Source of the DNA: VBDM01 sp035702665
Lineage (GTDB): Bacteria; Pseudomonadota; Gammaproteobacteria; Burkholderiales; SG8-39
Direction: 5' to 3'
Assembly: GCA_035702665.1 (NCBI GenBank)
Contig: DASSQD010000153.1
Span: 1 to 31,235 of the forward strand
Length of the DNA stretch: 31,235 bases
How positions within the stretch are numbered: position 1 is the first letter of the stretch; each line of letters opens with the position of its first letter. Position numbers and translations under genes: made by a program. The notes under the pieces were generated by a model. It made no database searches, had not been told where the DNA came from, and saw only the letters and a list, made by a program, of their open reading frames with translations. Positions 18,758 to 26,036 of the stretch are shown in pieces.

Positions 18758-19030
18758 ATGTTCGACCATATCCGCGGGATCGTGGAGCGGGAGAAGAAGC
18801 ATCTCGAAGAGGAGCTCGCGCGCACCCAGAAGATCATGCCGTTGCTGATGAAGCCGCGCAACGGCGCGAGGTGGACGAAGGAGGAGAAGCGCGAGCTGGT
18901 CGATCACCTCAAGCGTATCGGAGGAATGGGACGCTACGTCGCGCTCCTCCTCCTGCCCGGGGGACTGGCGCTGCTGCCGCTGCTCGCGTGGTGGCTCGAC
19001 CGGCGCCGCGAGAGGCGGCCGCCGAAGTAA
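18758..19030 (+). CDS. small single-pass membrane protein, unknown function
   Basis: A 90-residue protein. The N-terminal half is charged and helical (EREKKHLEEELARTQKIMPL, then WTKEEKRELVDHLKRI). It is followed by one membrane segment YVALLLLPGGLALLPLLAWW (about 60-79) and a basic tail DRRRERRPPK. The layout suggests a cytoplasmic helical hairpin anchored to the inner membrane with the tail on the cytoplasmic side or held by positive charge. It loosely recalls the LETM1-like segment around a membrane helix, but I would not assign that. The gene lies 18 bases after the methyltransferase and is convergent, with three bases between stops, with the ABM-domain gene. Confidence 0.7.
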   Translation: MFDHIRGIVEREKKHLEEELARTQKIMPLLMKPRNGARWTKEEKRELVDHLKRIGGMGRYVALLLLPGGLALLPLLAWWLDRRRERRPPK

Positions 19031-19033
19031 CCG

Positions 19034-19402
19034 CTAGCGTTTCTTCCGCTTCGCTTTCCTGCGCTTTGCGGGGCGCTTCTTCGCCGCCTTCTTCGCGGCC
19101 TTCTTCGGACCGAAGCTCGCGACGACCTCGCCCGACACCGGGTCGGTGAAGCCGAGCCCGCCGCCGAGATCCTCGAGCATGTGCCGCATCTCGTCGAGGA
19201 TGCCGATCATCTGCGGGCGCGCGTTTGCGAGGTGCTGGAACGACTTCCACTGGCCGATGACGCAGAAAGTCTGGTCGCCGGTCTTCACCAGCCACCCGCC
19301 GTCGAAGCCCTTGAAGCCTTCCCGCGGCGCGCGGTGGGCCTCGATGAACTGCTGCTCGAAGCCGGGCTTTACCCGGAACCGGACTGCGTTGAATGCCGCC
19401 AT
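19034..19402 (-). CDS. ABM-domain (antibiotic biosynthesis monooxygenase-like) protein with lysine-rich tail
   Basis: A 122-residue protein. Residues 1-95 form a ferredoxin-like ABM domain (FNAVRFRVKPGFEQQFIEAH, then FCVIGQWKSFQHLANARPQM). Relatives act as small dimeric oxygenases, isomerases or haem-degrading enzymes, and many are of unknown function. Residues 97-122 are an unusual basic tail, PKKAAKKAAKKRPAKRRK and onward, like histone H1 or other DNA-associated tails. The tail codons keep the GC-rich style of the region, so it is not an obvious frameshift product. The tail could bind nucleic acid or membranes. The gene follows the CoxL-like gene on the same strand, 42 bases downstream. Confidence 0.78.
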   Translation of the reverse strand: MAAFNAVRFRVKPGFEQQFIEAHRAPREGFKGFDGGWLVKTGDQTFCVIGQWKSFQHLANARPQMIGILDEMRHMLEDLGGGLGFTDPVSGEVVASFGPKKAAKKAAKKRPAKRRKAKRKKR

Positions 19403-19444
19403 GGGTCCTCCCCGCGTGTTCGCTGAATGAAGGGTGGCTGCAGC

Positions 19445-21724
19445 TTAGCGCAATTTCGCGCCGCGCAGCGCCCGCCACATCCGGTCCGGCGTCACCGGCA
19501 TGTCGAGATCTGCGATGCCGAGGGGGCGCAGCGCGTCGGATATCGCGTTCAGGGTCGCCCCCAACGCACCTGAAGTCCCCGATTCGCCCACGCCTTTGGA
19601 CCCCAGCGCGTTCGCCTGGGTCGGCACCGGATGCTCGTCGCACACGATGGCGCGCATCCAGTCGGCGCGCGGCATGGGGTAGTCCATGAAGCTGCCGGCC
19701 AGGAGCTGGCCGGTGTCTTCGTCGTAGACGGCGTGCTCGCCGAGGACCTGCCCGACGCCCTGCAGCACGCCGCCGTGCACCTGTCCCTCGACGCTGGTGT
19801 GGTCGACGACGGTGCCGACGTCGTCGACGGTCGCGTAGCTCACGACTTCGACGATGCCGGTCTCGGGCTCGATTTCCACTTCGGCGATGTGGCAGCCGTT
19901 CGGGTAGGTCGCGCCGAACTGGCCCTCGGCGACGCAGTCCATGGGGTGGGGTGAGCGCGCGGCGAGCTTTTTCGCCAGATCGAAGATTTCGATCGACTTG
20001 CCTCCGGCGCTGAACCGCCCGCTCCGGTATTCGACGTCGCCGCCGAGCGCGGCGCTTGCGAGCGGCTTCGCCGTCTCGACGAGCTTTCCGACGAGCAGCT
20101 TGACGGCGCTTCCCGCGCCGTAGAGCGAGCGCGAGCCGCCGGTGCCGTTGCCGACGATCGACACGTCGGGATCGCCCTCGTGGAAGCGGACCCGGTTCGC
20201 CGCGTCTCCGAACTCCTCGCGGAAGATGCGCGTGAACGCGGTCTCGTGGCCCTGTCCGGTCGACTGCGAGACGGTGTAGACGTGCAGGTCTCCGTTCTTG
20301 TCGAAGCGCGCCTGCGCCTGATCCTTGGCCGCGACGCCCGCCGCGCTGGCCTCGAGGAACGTGGAGATGCCGATGCCGCGCAGCTTTCCCCGGCGTTTCG
20401 ATTCCTCGCGGCGCGCCGGGAATCCATTCCAGTCGGCCAAGGCGAGCGCCTTGTCCATCACGGCGGCGAACTCGCCGGAATCGTAGGTAGTGCCGTTCGC
20501 GGTCCTGTAGGGCATCGCCCCGGGGGGAATGAAGTTCCCGCGGCGCAGCGCGACCGGATCGAAGCCGTGCTCCGCCGCGGCGCGGTCGACGACGCGCTCG
20601 ATCGCGCAGGCGATGTCGGGCCTCCCGGCGCCGCGGTACGCCGATACCGGAACGGCGTTCGAGTAGGCGCAGCGCGTGTGCGCGTACATCGCCGGAATGC
20701 GGTACACGCCGCCCATGGTGATGGTGATGTTGCGCGAGCCGATCTGCGGGCCGAAGGGCGTCGAAAAAGCTCCAAGGTCGGCGCAGTCCTCGAAGCGCAG
20801 AGCGAGGAATCTTCCATCGCGGTCGAGCGCGAGCTCGGCGGTCATCGTGAGGGCGCGCCCCTGGTTGTCCGAGAGGAACACTTCGGAGCGCGTCGCCACC
20901 CACTTCACCGGACGCCCGAGCTTCTGCGCCGCGAGCATGGTCGCGACGTGCTCGGCGTAGGAATAGCTTCGGATGCCGAAGCTGCCGCCGACCAGCTCGG
21001 TGATCACCCGGATCTTTTCGACGGGCAGGCCCGTCGCGGCGGAGAGGAAGCCGCGCATGTTGTTCATGCCCTGGCTGGGCGTGTAGACGGTGAACCCGGC
21101 CGCCTGATCGAAGGTCGCGACGAAGGCGCGCGGCTCGATCGGATTGCCGACGAGGCGCTGGCTGCGCAGCGTGAAGCGGGAGACGTGCGCCGCCGAGGCG
21201 AACGCCGCCTCCACCGCCGCGCGGTCGCCGCTCTCGTACTCGAAAGCGAGGTTGCCCGGGATGTCGGCGTGCAGCTGCGCCGCGCCCGTGCGCGTCGCCG
21301 CTTCGAAGCCGACCGCCGCGGGCAGCTCGCGGTACTCGACCGCAACGTCCTCGGAAGCGTCCTGTGCGAGCGCGGCGGTATCCGCAACGATCAGCGCGAC
21401 CGGCTGGCCGACGTACAGAACTTTCCCCTGTGCCAGCGCCGGCCAGAAAGGCTTCTTCTGCTTCTGACCGCCCACGCCGTCGTACGGAACGCCGCCCGGA
21501 AGCGACTTCCAGCCCGCCGCACCGTAGTCCTCACCGGTGAGGACGAGGCGGACGCCCTTGCGGGCCTTCGCGGCTTTCGTCTCGATCGCGACGATCTCCG
21601 CGTGCGGGCGGTCCGACCTCAGGAAGAACGCATAGAGCTGCCCGGGAAGATTCCAATCCGCCGTATAGCGGCCGCTTCCGGTCAGCAGCCGCGGGTCCTC
21701 GCGGCGTATTGTTTTTTCGCCCAT
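19445..21724 (-). CDS. form II CoxL-like molybdopterin subunit (xanthine dehydrogenase family)
   Basis: A 759-residue molybdenum hydroxylase large subunit. The N-terminal domain starts IRREDPRLLTGSGRYTADW (about 6-24). The cofactor domains include ITELVGGSFGIRSYSYAEH (241-259). The active-site loop is AYRGAGR (362-368), the form II version, not the AYRCSFR of true CO dehydrogenase. The catalytic base Glu714 lies in GVGESGTSG. This family hydroxylates aromatic heterocycles, aldehydes or purines with water-derived oxygen. It normally needs a FAD subunit and a two [2Fe-2S] subunit, and neither gene is next to it, so partners must be elsewhere. The substrate is unknown, and calling it carbon monoxide dehydrogenase would be wrong. 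No signal peptide, so cytoplasmic. Confidence 0.92.
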   Translation of the reverse strand: MGEKTIRREDPRLLTGSGRYTADWNLPGQLYAFFLRSDRPHAEIVAIETKAAKARKGVRLVLTGEDYGAAGWKSLPGGVPYDGVGGQKQKKPFWPALAQGKVLYVGQPVALIVADTAALAQDASEDVAVEYRELPAAVGFEAATRTGAAQLHADIPGNLAFEYESGDRAAVEAAFASAAHVSRFTLRSQRLVGNPIEPRAFVATFDQAAGFTVYTPSQGMNNMRGFLSAATGLPVEKIRVITELVGGSFGIRSYSYAEHVATMLAAQKLGRPVKWVATRSEVFLSDNQGRALTMTAELALDRDGRFLALRFEDCADLGAFSTPFGPQIGSRNITITMGGVYRIPAMYAHTRCAYSNAVPVSAYRGAGRPDIACAIERVVDRAAAEHGFDPVALRRGNFIPPGAMPYRTANGTTYDSGEFAAVMDKALALADWNGFPARREESKRRGKLRGIGISTFLEASAAGVAAKDQAQARFDKNGDLHVYTVSQSTGQGHETAFTRIFREEFGDAANRVRFHEGDPDVSIVGNGTGGSRSLYGAGSAVKLLVGKLVETAKPLASAALGGDVEYRSGRFSAGGKSIEIFDLAKKLAARSPHPMDCVAEGQFGATYPNGCHIAEVEIEPETGIVEVVSYATVDDVGTVVDHTSVEGQVHGGVLQGVGQVLGEHAVYDEDTGQLLAGSFMDYPMPRADWMRAIVCDEHPVPTQANALGSKGVGESGTSGALGATLNAISDALRPLGIADLDMPVTPDRMWRALRGAKLR

Positions 21725-21775
21725 CGCCGGAGGCGGATTGTCTCACGACGAGCGCTCGCCGCGAATGCGGACGGT

Positions 21776-22030
21776 CTAGGGCATCGCGCGCTGCTGCTCC
21801 ATCCAATCCCAGTAGCCGCCGTCGGAGTGGGCCTCGTGGATCGCGTCATCTTGGGCGGCGGGTGTGTCGCGCCGCGCGGGGCTTGGGGCGGCGGCGGCCG
21901 GGGCGACGAGCGGGCTGTCGGCCACGCTCGCGCGCGCCTGGGGCGCAACGGCAAGGTGCAGCATGCCGAAGGACACGGCGGCGGAAACCACTGCGGAGAC
22001 TGCAAAGCCCTTGAGGATTTCAGGATTCAT
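21776..22030 (-). CDS. small membrane-anchored protein downstream of dihaem cytochrome
   Basis: An 84-residue protein with one N-terminal hydrophobic helix FAVSAVVSAAVSFGMLHLAV (about 9-28), either a signal anchor or an uncleaved signal. A low-complexity Ala/Pro linker follows, and then an acidic-aromatic end HSDGGYWDWMEQQRAMP. It matches no family I know. It lies 27 bases after the dihaem peroxidase-like gene in the same direction with an AGGAACCGTC-type ribosome site, so the two are probably one operon. It may be an accessory or tether for that periplasmic cytochrome. Confidence that it is a real gene comes from the spacing and the clear anchor. Confidence 0.6.
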   Translation of the reverse strand: MNPEILKGFAVSAVVSAAVSFGMLHLAVAPQARASVADSPLVAPAAAAPSPARRDTPAAQDDAIHEAHSDGGYWDWMEQQRAMP

Positions 22031-22057
22031 GACGGTTCCTTTCGATTCGTGCAGTGG

Positions 22058-23587
22058 CTACAGGGAGCGCAGGAAGGCGATGAGGTCCTGCCTGTCCTGG
22101 CCGGTGATGCCGGTGCCGAAGCGCTCGTTGTAGAAGTCGATCACCGCGCCCAGGTCGGCCGCGGAGCCGTTGTGGAAGTAGGGCGCACGCGCGGCGAGTC
22201 CGCGCAGGATCGGGCCCTTGAACTTGCCGACATCGGAGAACTGCCCGGAGATCAGCGCCCGCCCCGGATCGGTGACGCTCGCCTTGGGGCAGCCCGGGCC
22301 GACGGCCTTGCTGCCGTCCGCGAGCGTGACGCACTTCTGCTGCAGCGTATACAGCGGCATGTCCGGAGTGCGGCGCGAGCCATCCGCCAGGCCGATGTCG
22401 AGCGGGGCGACGATCGAGTGGTTGCCCGAGTCGGGGGCGTCGTGACAGGTGGTGCAGGTGCCCTGGAAGGACGCGGGCAGCGGCGGGTTGAACGGGCTGT
22501 TCAGGTTGAGGCCGCCGACGCCCGAGATCGTGATCGGCCGGGTGTTGAAGATCTCCTGGCCGCGGGCGACCGAGCGTCGCGCCGCCTCGGTGCCGCCGCC
22601 GTGGCGGTTGGCCCAGGTATCGTAGAGGTCGAACACGGCGGGGTTGAACGCGGCTCCGCTGCGGTAGTCGCCCAGGTTGTCGTTGATGCCGTAGTAGAAG
22701 GCTTGGCCCAGAATCGCCTCGGGACCGCCCTTCCCGCCCGCCGAGCTCAAGCGTCCGGCATCCCTGTCCCAGACCTGCGCGGTGGCGAGCGCGGTCTCGA
22801 AGGCGACGATCGACTCGCGCTGCGCGTCGCTCAAGGGGTTGGGCGCCTGCGCGTGCCCTTGCGTTGCGCCGTTCGCCTGATCGGACAGATCGAAGTGGAT
22901 CGAGGCGAAGCACTTGGCGCCTTCGGCGGCGAGGTTACAGTGGTCGGTGCCGTTGAAGGTTTCGCGTCCGTCCCACATGACCGTGGAGAGAAAGCGCAGG
23001 TTGGTCGCCGGCAGCGGCCGGCGAAACAGGGACAGCTCGGCGGCGCTCGCGTGACCGTAGGGATCGTCGATCGCGATAAGCTCGAAGTCCGCCGTGGCGG
23101 GCACGCCGATGCCCACCCGGATCAGTCCCTTGGTGAGCAGCATGCTGTAGGCGCGGCGGCGTGCGGCGAACGTCGAGACGTCGGCCTCGGGGGAGTTCGA
23201 GCCGTCGTTGGTCCTGAAGATCGCGCCCAGGCCGAGCGGATCATCGATGGCGCCGCCCCGGGTGGCGTCGAAGATCGCCTGCACCTGCGGCGGAGTGACG
23301 GTCCATCCGGCGCTGGGCAAGTGGCAGCTCACGCAGCGGCGGCCGTTGGCGCCCAGGTTTTGGAAGAACTCGTTGTTCAGGTCGATGCGGCCGGTGCTGC
23401 TGATGGTCGCGGCGAACCCCGTCGGGTTCGGAAACGGCAAGCCGTTGGGCAGCTGTTGCAGCCGCAAGAACTCGTTCCCCGCAGTACCTTCGTCGGCGAG
23501 AATCCTGGCGGGCATCGCCGCGATCAGGAACAGCGAGGACGCAATGAGGGCTCTTGCGGACGTAGCGATTCTGATTTCGGGCTTCAT
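22058..23587 (-). CDS. dihaem cytochrome c peroxidase/MauG-like periplasmic protein
   Basis: A 509-residue exported protein with signal peptide to about residue 31 (LIAAMPARILA). The first haem motif is CVSCH (85-89) and the second CTTCH (378-382). The C-terminal signature APYFHNGSAADLGAVIDFYN matches the bacterial cytochrome c peroxidase/MauG superfamily. Family members either reduce peroxide or carry out oxidations through high-valent haem. It is longer than classical CcpA (about 330), with extra segments between the haems. An upstream in-frame ATG at 23689 exists, but ATG 23587 has the strong site AAGGAGG and a proper signal peptide, so it is preferred. It shares the C-terminal motif with the broken lipoprotein cytochrome at 1013-2221. 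Confidence 0.9.
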   Translation of the reverse strand: MKPEIRIATSARALIASSLFLIAAMPARILADEGTAGNEFLRLQQLPNGLPFPNPTGFAATISSTGRIDLNNEFFQNLGANGRRCVSCHLPSAGWTVTPPQVQAIFDATRGGAIDDPLGLGAIFRTNDGSNSPEADVSTFAARRRAYSMLLTKGLIRVGIGVPATADFELIAIDDPYGHASAAELSLFRRPLPATNLRFLSTVMWDGRETFNGTDHCNLAAEGAKCFASIHFDLSDQANGATQGHAQAPNPLSDAQRESIVAFETALATAQVWDRDAGRLSSAGGKGGPEAILGQAFYYGINDNLGDYRSGAAFNPAVFDLYDTWANRHGGGTEAARRSVARGQEIFNTRPITISGVGGLNLNSPFNPPLPASFQGTCTTCHDAPDSGNHSIVAPLDIGLADGSRRTPDMPLYTLQQKCVTLADGSKAVGPGCPKASVTDPGRALISGQFSDVGKFKGPILRGLAARAPYFHNGSAADLGAVIDFYNERFGTGITGQDRQDLIAFLRSL

Positions 23588-23796
23588 GTGACCTCCTTCG
23601 GGTTGTTTCCCTGCGACTGAAATCGGCCTGCCGTGCTTGTCCATGGCCGCGATTCTGGTCCGCGCGTCCGCCGCCGGATATCGGAGCAAAGCGCTAGCAC
23701 GGAGGTCGGAGTACGGGAGGCGCGACCGCGGGAAAAACGGCGACCGAAGAAGGGCATACGCAGGTTTGGGAGAGAGGGGTTTTGTAATAGACTCGC

Positions 23797-23812
23797 TAGG
23801 ACCTAGGTCCTA
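23797..23812. promoter_or_regulatory. 16-bp perfect palindrome upstream of the LuxR-type regulator
   Basis: TAGGACCTAGGTCCTA reads the same on both strands, with no spacer. It lies 44 bases before the chosen TTG start of the regulator and seven bases after a -10-like TAATAG (23785-23790), so it would fall at about the transcription start. It is positioned in the divergent region between the dihaem cytochrome and the regulator operon. A dimeric helix-turn-helix protein, possibly the regulator itself, is the obvious candidate ligand. Confidence 0.6.
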
Positions 23813-23856
23813 TGACCTGGTCATGGCGGCGCGTGGTGTGGGAAAAAGGAGGCTGC

Positions 23857-24510
23857 TTGAAAGTACTGGTCGTCGATGACCACCCTCTTATCTGCGAGGC
23901 GCTGCGACAGGTGCTCAAGGCGCTCGACAAGGACATCGCGCTGCGCGAAGCGGGCAGCGGTCGGGATGCGCTGGCCGCGGCGGGCTCGGGCGACGACTTC
24001 GATCTCGTGCTCCTGGATCTCGCGCTGCCGGACGCCGACGGCTTCGAGGTGCTGCGCGAGCTGCGCGAGCGCCACCCTTCCTTTCCGGTCGTGGTTCTCT
24101 CGGCTTCCGAGCAGGCGGATGTCGTGATGCGCGCCCTCGACGCCGGAGCGATGGGGTTCATTCCCAAGACGTCTTCGAACGAGGTGCTGCTCGGAGCGCT
24201 GCGCCTGGTGCTCTCGGGCGGCGTCTACCTCCCCGCCGAAGTGCTGCGTCACGCGCCCTTGCCGTCGCTCGCGGCGGACGCGGCGGTGACGGGCTACCGG
24301 GACATCGGGCTCACCGAGCGCCAGGCACAGGTTCTCGCGCTCATGGTGCAGGGCAAGCCCAACAAGATCATCTGCCGGGAGCTCGCGCTTGCCGAAGGCA
24401 CGGTCAAGATTCACGTCACCGCGATACTCAAGGCGCTCGAGGTGACCAACCGGACGCAGGCGGTCATCGCCGTGGGCAAGCTGGGCTTGAAGCTGCCGGC
24501 CGCGATATGA
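23857..24510 (+). CDS. NarL/LuxR-type response regulator
   Basis: A 217-residue two-domain regulator. The receiver starts MKVLVVDDHPLICEAL, has phosphoacceptor Asp54 in LVLLDLALPDADG, and VVLSASEQ and GFIPKTSS with the conserved lysine. The C-terminal LuxR helix-turn-helix is LTERQAQVLALMVQGKPNKI then TVKIHVTAILKAL (about 153-197). TTG 23857 is chosen because AAGGAGG (23846-23852) lies four bases before it and the receiver fold begins there. ATG 23812 would add 15 residues with no family match and overlap the palindrome. Its stop overlaps the radical SAM start as ATGA. The hybrid kinase at 26033, in the same transcript, is the likely phosphodonor. The target genes may include the divergent dihaem cytochrome. 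Confidence 0.92.
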   Translation: MKVLVVDDHPLICEALRQVLKALDKDIALREAGSGRDALAAAGSGDDFDLVLLDLALPDADGFEVLRELRERHPSFPVVVLSASEQADVVMRALDAGAMGFIPKTSSNEVLLGALRLVLSGGVYLPAEVLRHAPLPSLAADAAVTGYRDIGLTERQAQVLALMVQGKPNKIICRELALAEGTVKIHVTAILKALEVTNRTQAVIAVGKLGLKLPAAI

Positions 24511-26036
24511 GAATCGGGATCATCTCCGTCTTCGTCGACTACCACCGCCGGGGCCGCAAGAATCGCCTGGCGATGCAGCCGGGGATCGGGCCGCTGCTCG
24601 CCGGGCTGTTGCCCCGCGACGCCGAGATCGACCTGGTCAACGAGACCTGGCGCGATCCGGATTGGTCCCGTGACTACGATCTGCTGTTCGTGTCCAGCCT
24701 GCACTCGGATTTCGACCGCGCGCGGGCGATCTCGCACTATTGGCGGAGACGCGGCGCGGCTACGGTCTACGGCGGGCCGTTCGCGAGCGCGTACCCGGAC
24801 CTGTGCCAGCCCTTCTTCGACTCGGTCGTGGTCGGCGACCCCGAGGCGAGCGTCCCCGCGCTGTACGCGGATTTCGCGCGGCGACAGCTCAAGCCCCGCT
24901 ACGTTGCGAGCCGGTACGACTCCGCGAGCGTGGCGCCGCCGCGGTTCGACCTCGTCGCCTCGCAGTCCTACACCCCCCTGTGCCTGGAGGCGACGCGCGG
25001 CTGCCCCTTCGAGTGCGAGTTCTGCGTCCTTACGGGGCTGGGGACTCGGCACTACACGCGGCCCGTTGCCGACGTGGTGCGCGACATCCGCGGGGGACAG
25101 CGCGCGGTGCGCCGCCTGGGGCGGCCGTGGCGCCACCGGGTTGTGGGCTTCGCCGACAACAACATCGGCGGAAACCTTCCGTACCTGCGCGATCTGTGCG
25201 CGGCGCTGGCGCCGCTCGAGCTCCACTGGTACGCCGCCGCCACCTTCAACGTCGCCGCCAACCGGGATCTGGTGCGTCTCATGGCGGACGCAGGCTGCAG
25301 GGTGCTGTACGTGGGCCTGGAGAGCTTCAACCCTGAAGCCCTGCGCGGCATGAACAAGAACCAGAACGTCGTCGCCAAGATCCGCACGGCGATCGACAAT
25401 TGCCGGAGCAACGGCGTTCTGCTCATCTCGGGGCTGATGATCTCGCCGCTTCACGACGGCCTGGACTACATCGCATCCGTCCCGGGCCACCTCCGGGCCT
25501 GCGGCCTGCACCTTCCCACGTTCGTGTGCTTCGAGTCGCCCATACCGGGCACGCCGCTGTTCAGGCGCCTGGCTTCGCGGGCCGAGCCGGCGCTGCTGCC
25601 GAATGCCCTGCTGCGGGATTTCACCGGCTATACGCTCGCCGTCAGACCGGGTCGCGCGCCGCTGCCGGAGTTCGTCGCGGCGTACCGGGATCTCGTCGCG
25701 CGCGTCTATGCGCGCTCGAGCCGAGTGCGCAAGCTGGCGGACGACCTCGCGTATTTCCTGCCGCGCGCGCGCTGGTTCCCCGCGCTGCTCGACGCCGTCG
25801 ACACGCTGGCGGTCGATCCGGTGCCGGACCCCGCGCGTTCTCTTGTCGCCGGCAGCGATACGCCGCCGCCCGAGACGGTTCCGCTCGGCGACGGCGACTT
25901 CGACTGCGAGGCGGAAAAGGCGCGCATCGTCGAGCCCTGGCGGGTGACCGACGAAAGGGGCGCCGCGCTGCCGCAATGGCTCACGGCGCGCGCGGTGTTC
26001 GAGCGGACCCGCCGGGCGAAGCTCGCCGCCGGATGA
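24507..26036 (+). CDS. radical SAM protein with N-terminal B12-binding-like domain
   Basis: A 509-residue enzyme. Residues 1-130 have a Rossmann-like cobalamin-binding fold (MRIGIISVFVDYHRRGRKN, then RRRGAATVYGGPFASAYPD and VVVGDPEASVPALY). The classical DxHxxG cobalamin motif is absent, so B12 binding is doubtful. The radical SAM core (about 155-400) has the [4Fe-4S] motif CPFECEFC with Cys166, Cys170 and Cys173, then VVGFADNNIGG and LYVGLESFNPEALRGMNK. A C-terminal region of about 110 residues matches nothing I know. Such proteins methylate or rearrange unactivated carbon centres or modify peptides and lipids. It overlaps the response regulator before it and the kinase after it, both by ATGA, so production of all three is coupled. 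Confidence 0.9.
   Translation: MRIGIISVFVDYHRRGRKNRLAMQPGIGPLLAGLLPRDAEIDLVNETWRDPDWSRDYDLLFVSSLHSDFDRARAISHYWRRRGAATVYGGPFASAYPDLCQPFFDSVVVGDPEASVPALYADFARRQLKPRYVASRYDSASVAPPRFDLVASQSYTPLCLEATRGCPFECEFCVLTGLGTRHYTRPVADVVRDIRGGQRAVRRLGRPWRHRVVGFADNNIGGNLPYLRDLCAALAPLELHWYAAATFNVAANRDLVRLMADAGCRVLYVGLESFNPEALRGMNKNQNVVAKIRTAIDNCRSNGVLLISGLMISPLHDGLDYIASVPGHLRACGLHLPTFVCFESPIPGTPLFRRLASRAEPALLPNALLRDFTGYTLAVRPGRAPLPEFVAAYRDLVARVYARSSRVRKLADDLAYFLPRARWFPALLDAVDTLAVDPVPDPARSLVAGSDTPPPETVPLGDGDFDCEAEKARIVEPWRVTDERGAALPQWLTARAVFERTRRAKLAAG

Noticed and set aside
19445..21724. Annotation as aerobic carbon monoxide dehydrogenase
   Set aside because: The active-site loop is AYRGAGR, not AYRCSFR, and the other two subunits are absent nearby.
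20180..23620. Very long open frame (1146 codons) on the plus strand
   Set aside because: It runs opposite the CoxL-like, small membrane and dihaem genes, all of which have clear motifs. Its translation is Arg/Gly/Val-rich without any domain, as expected for an antisense shadow in GC-rich DNA.
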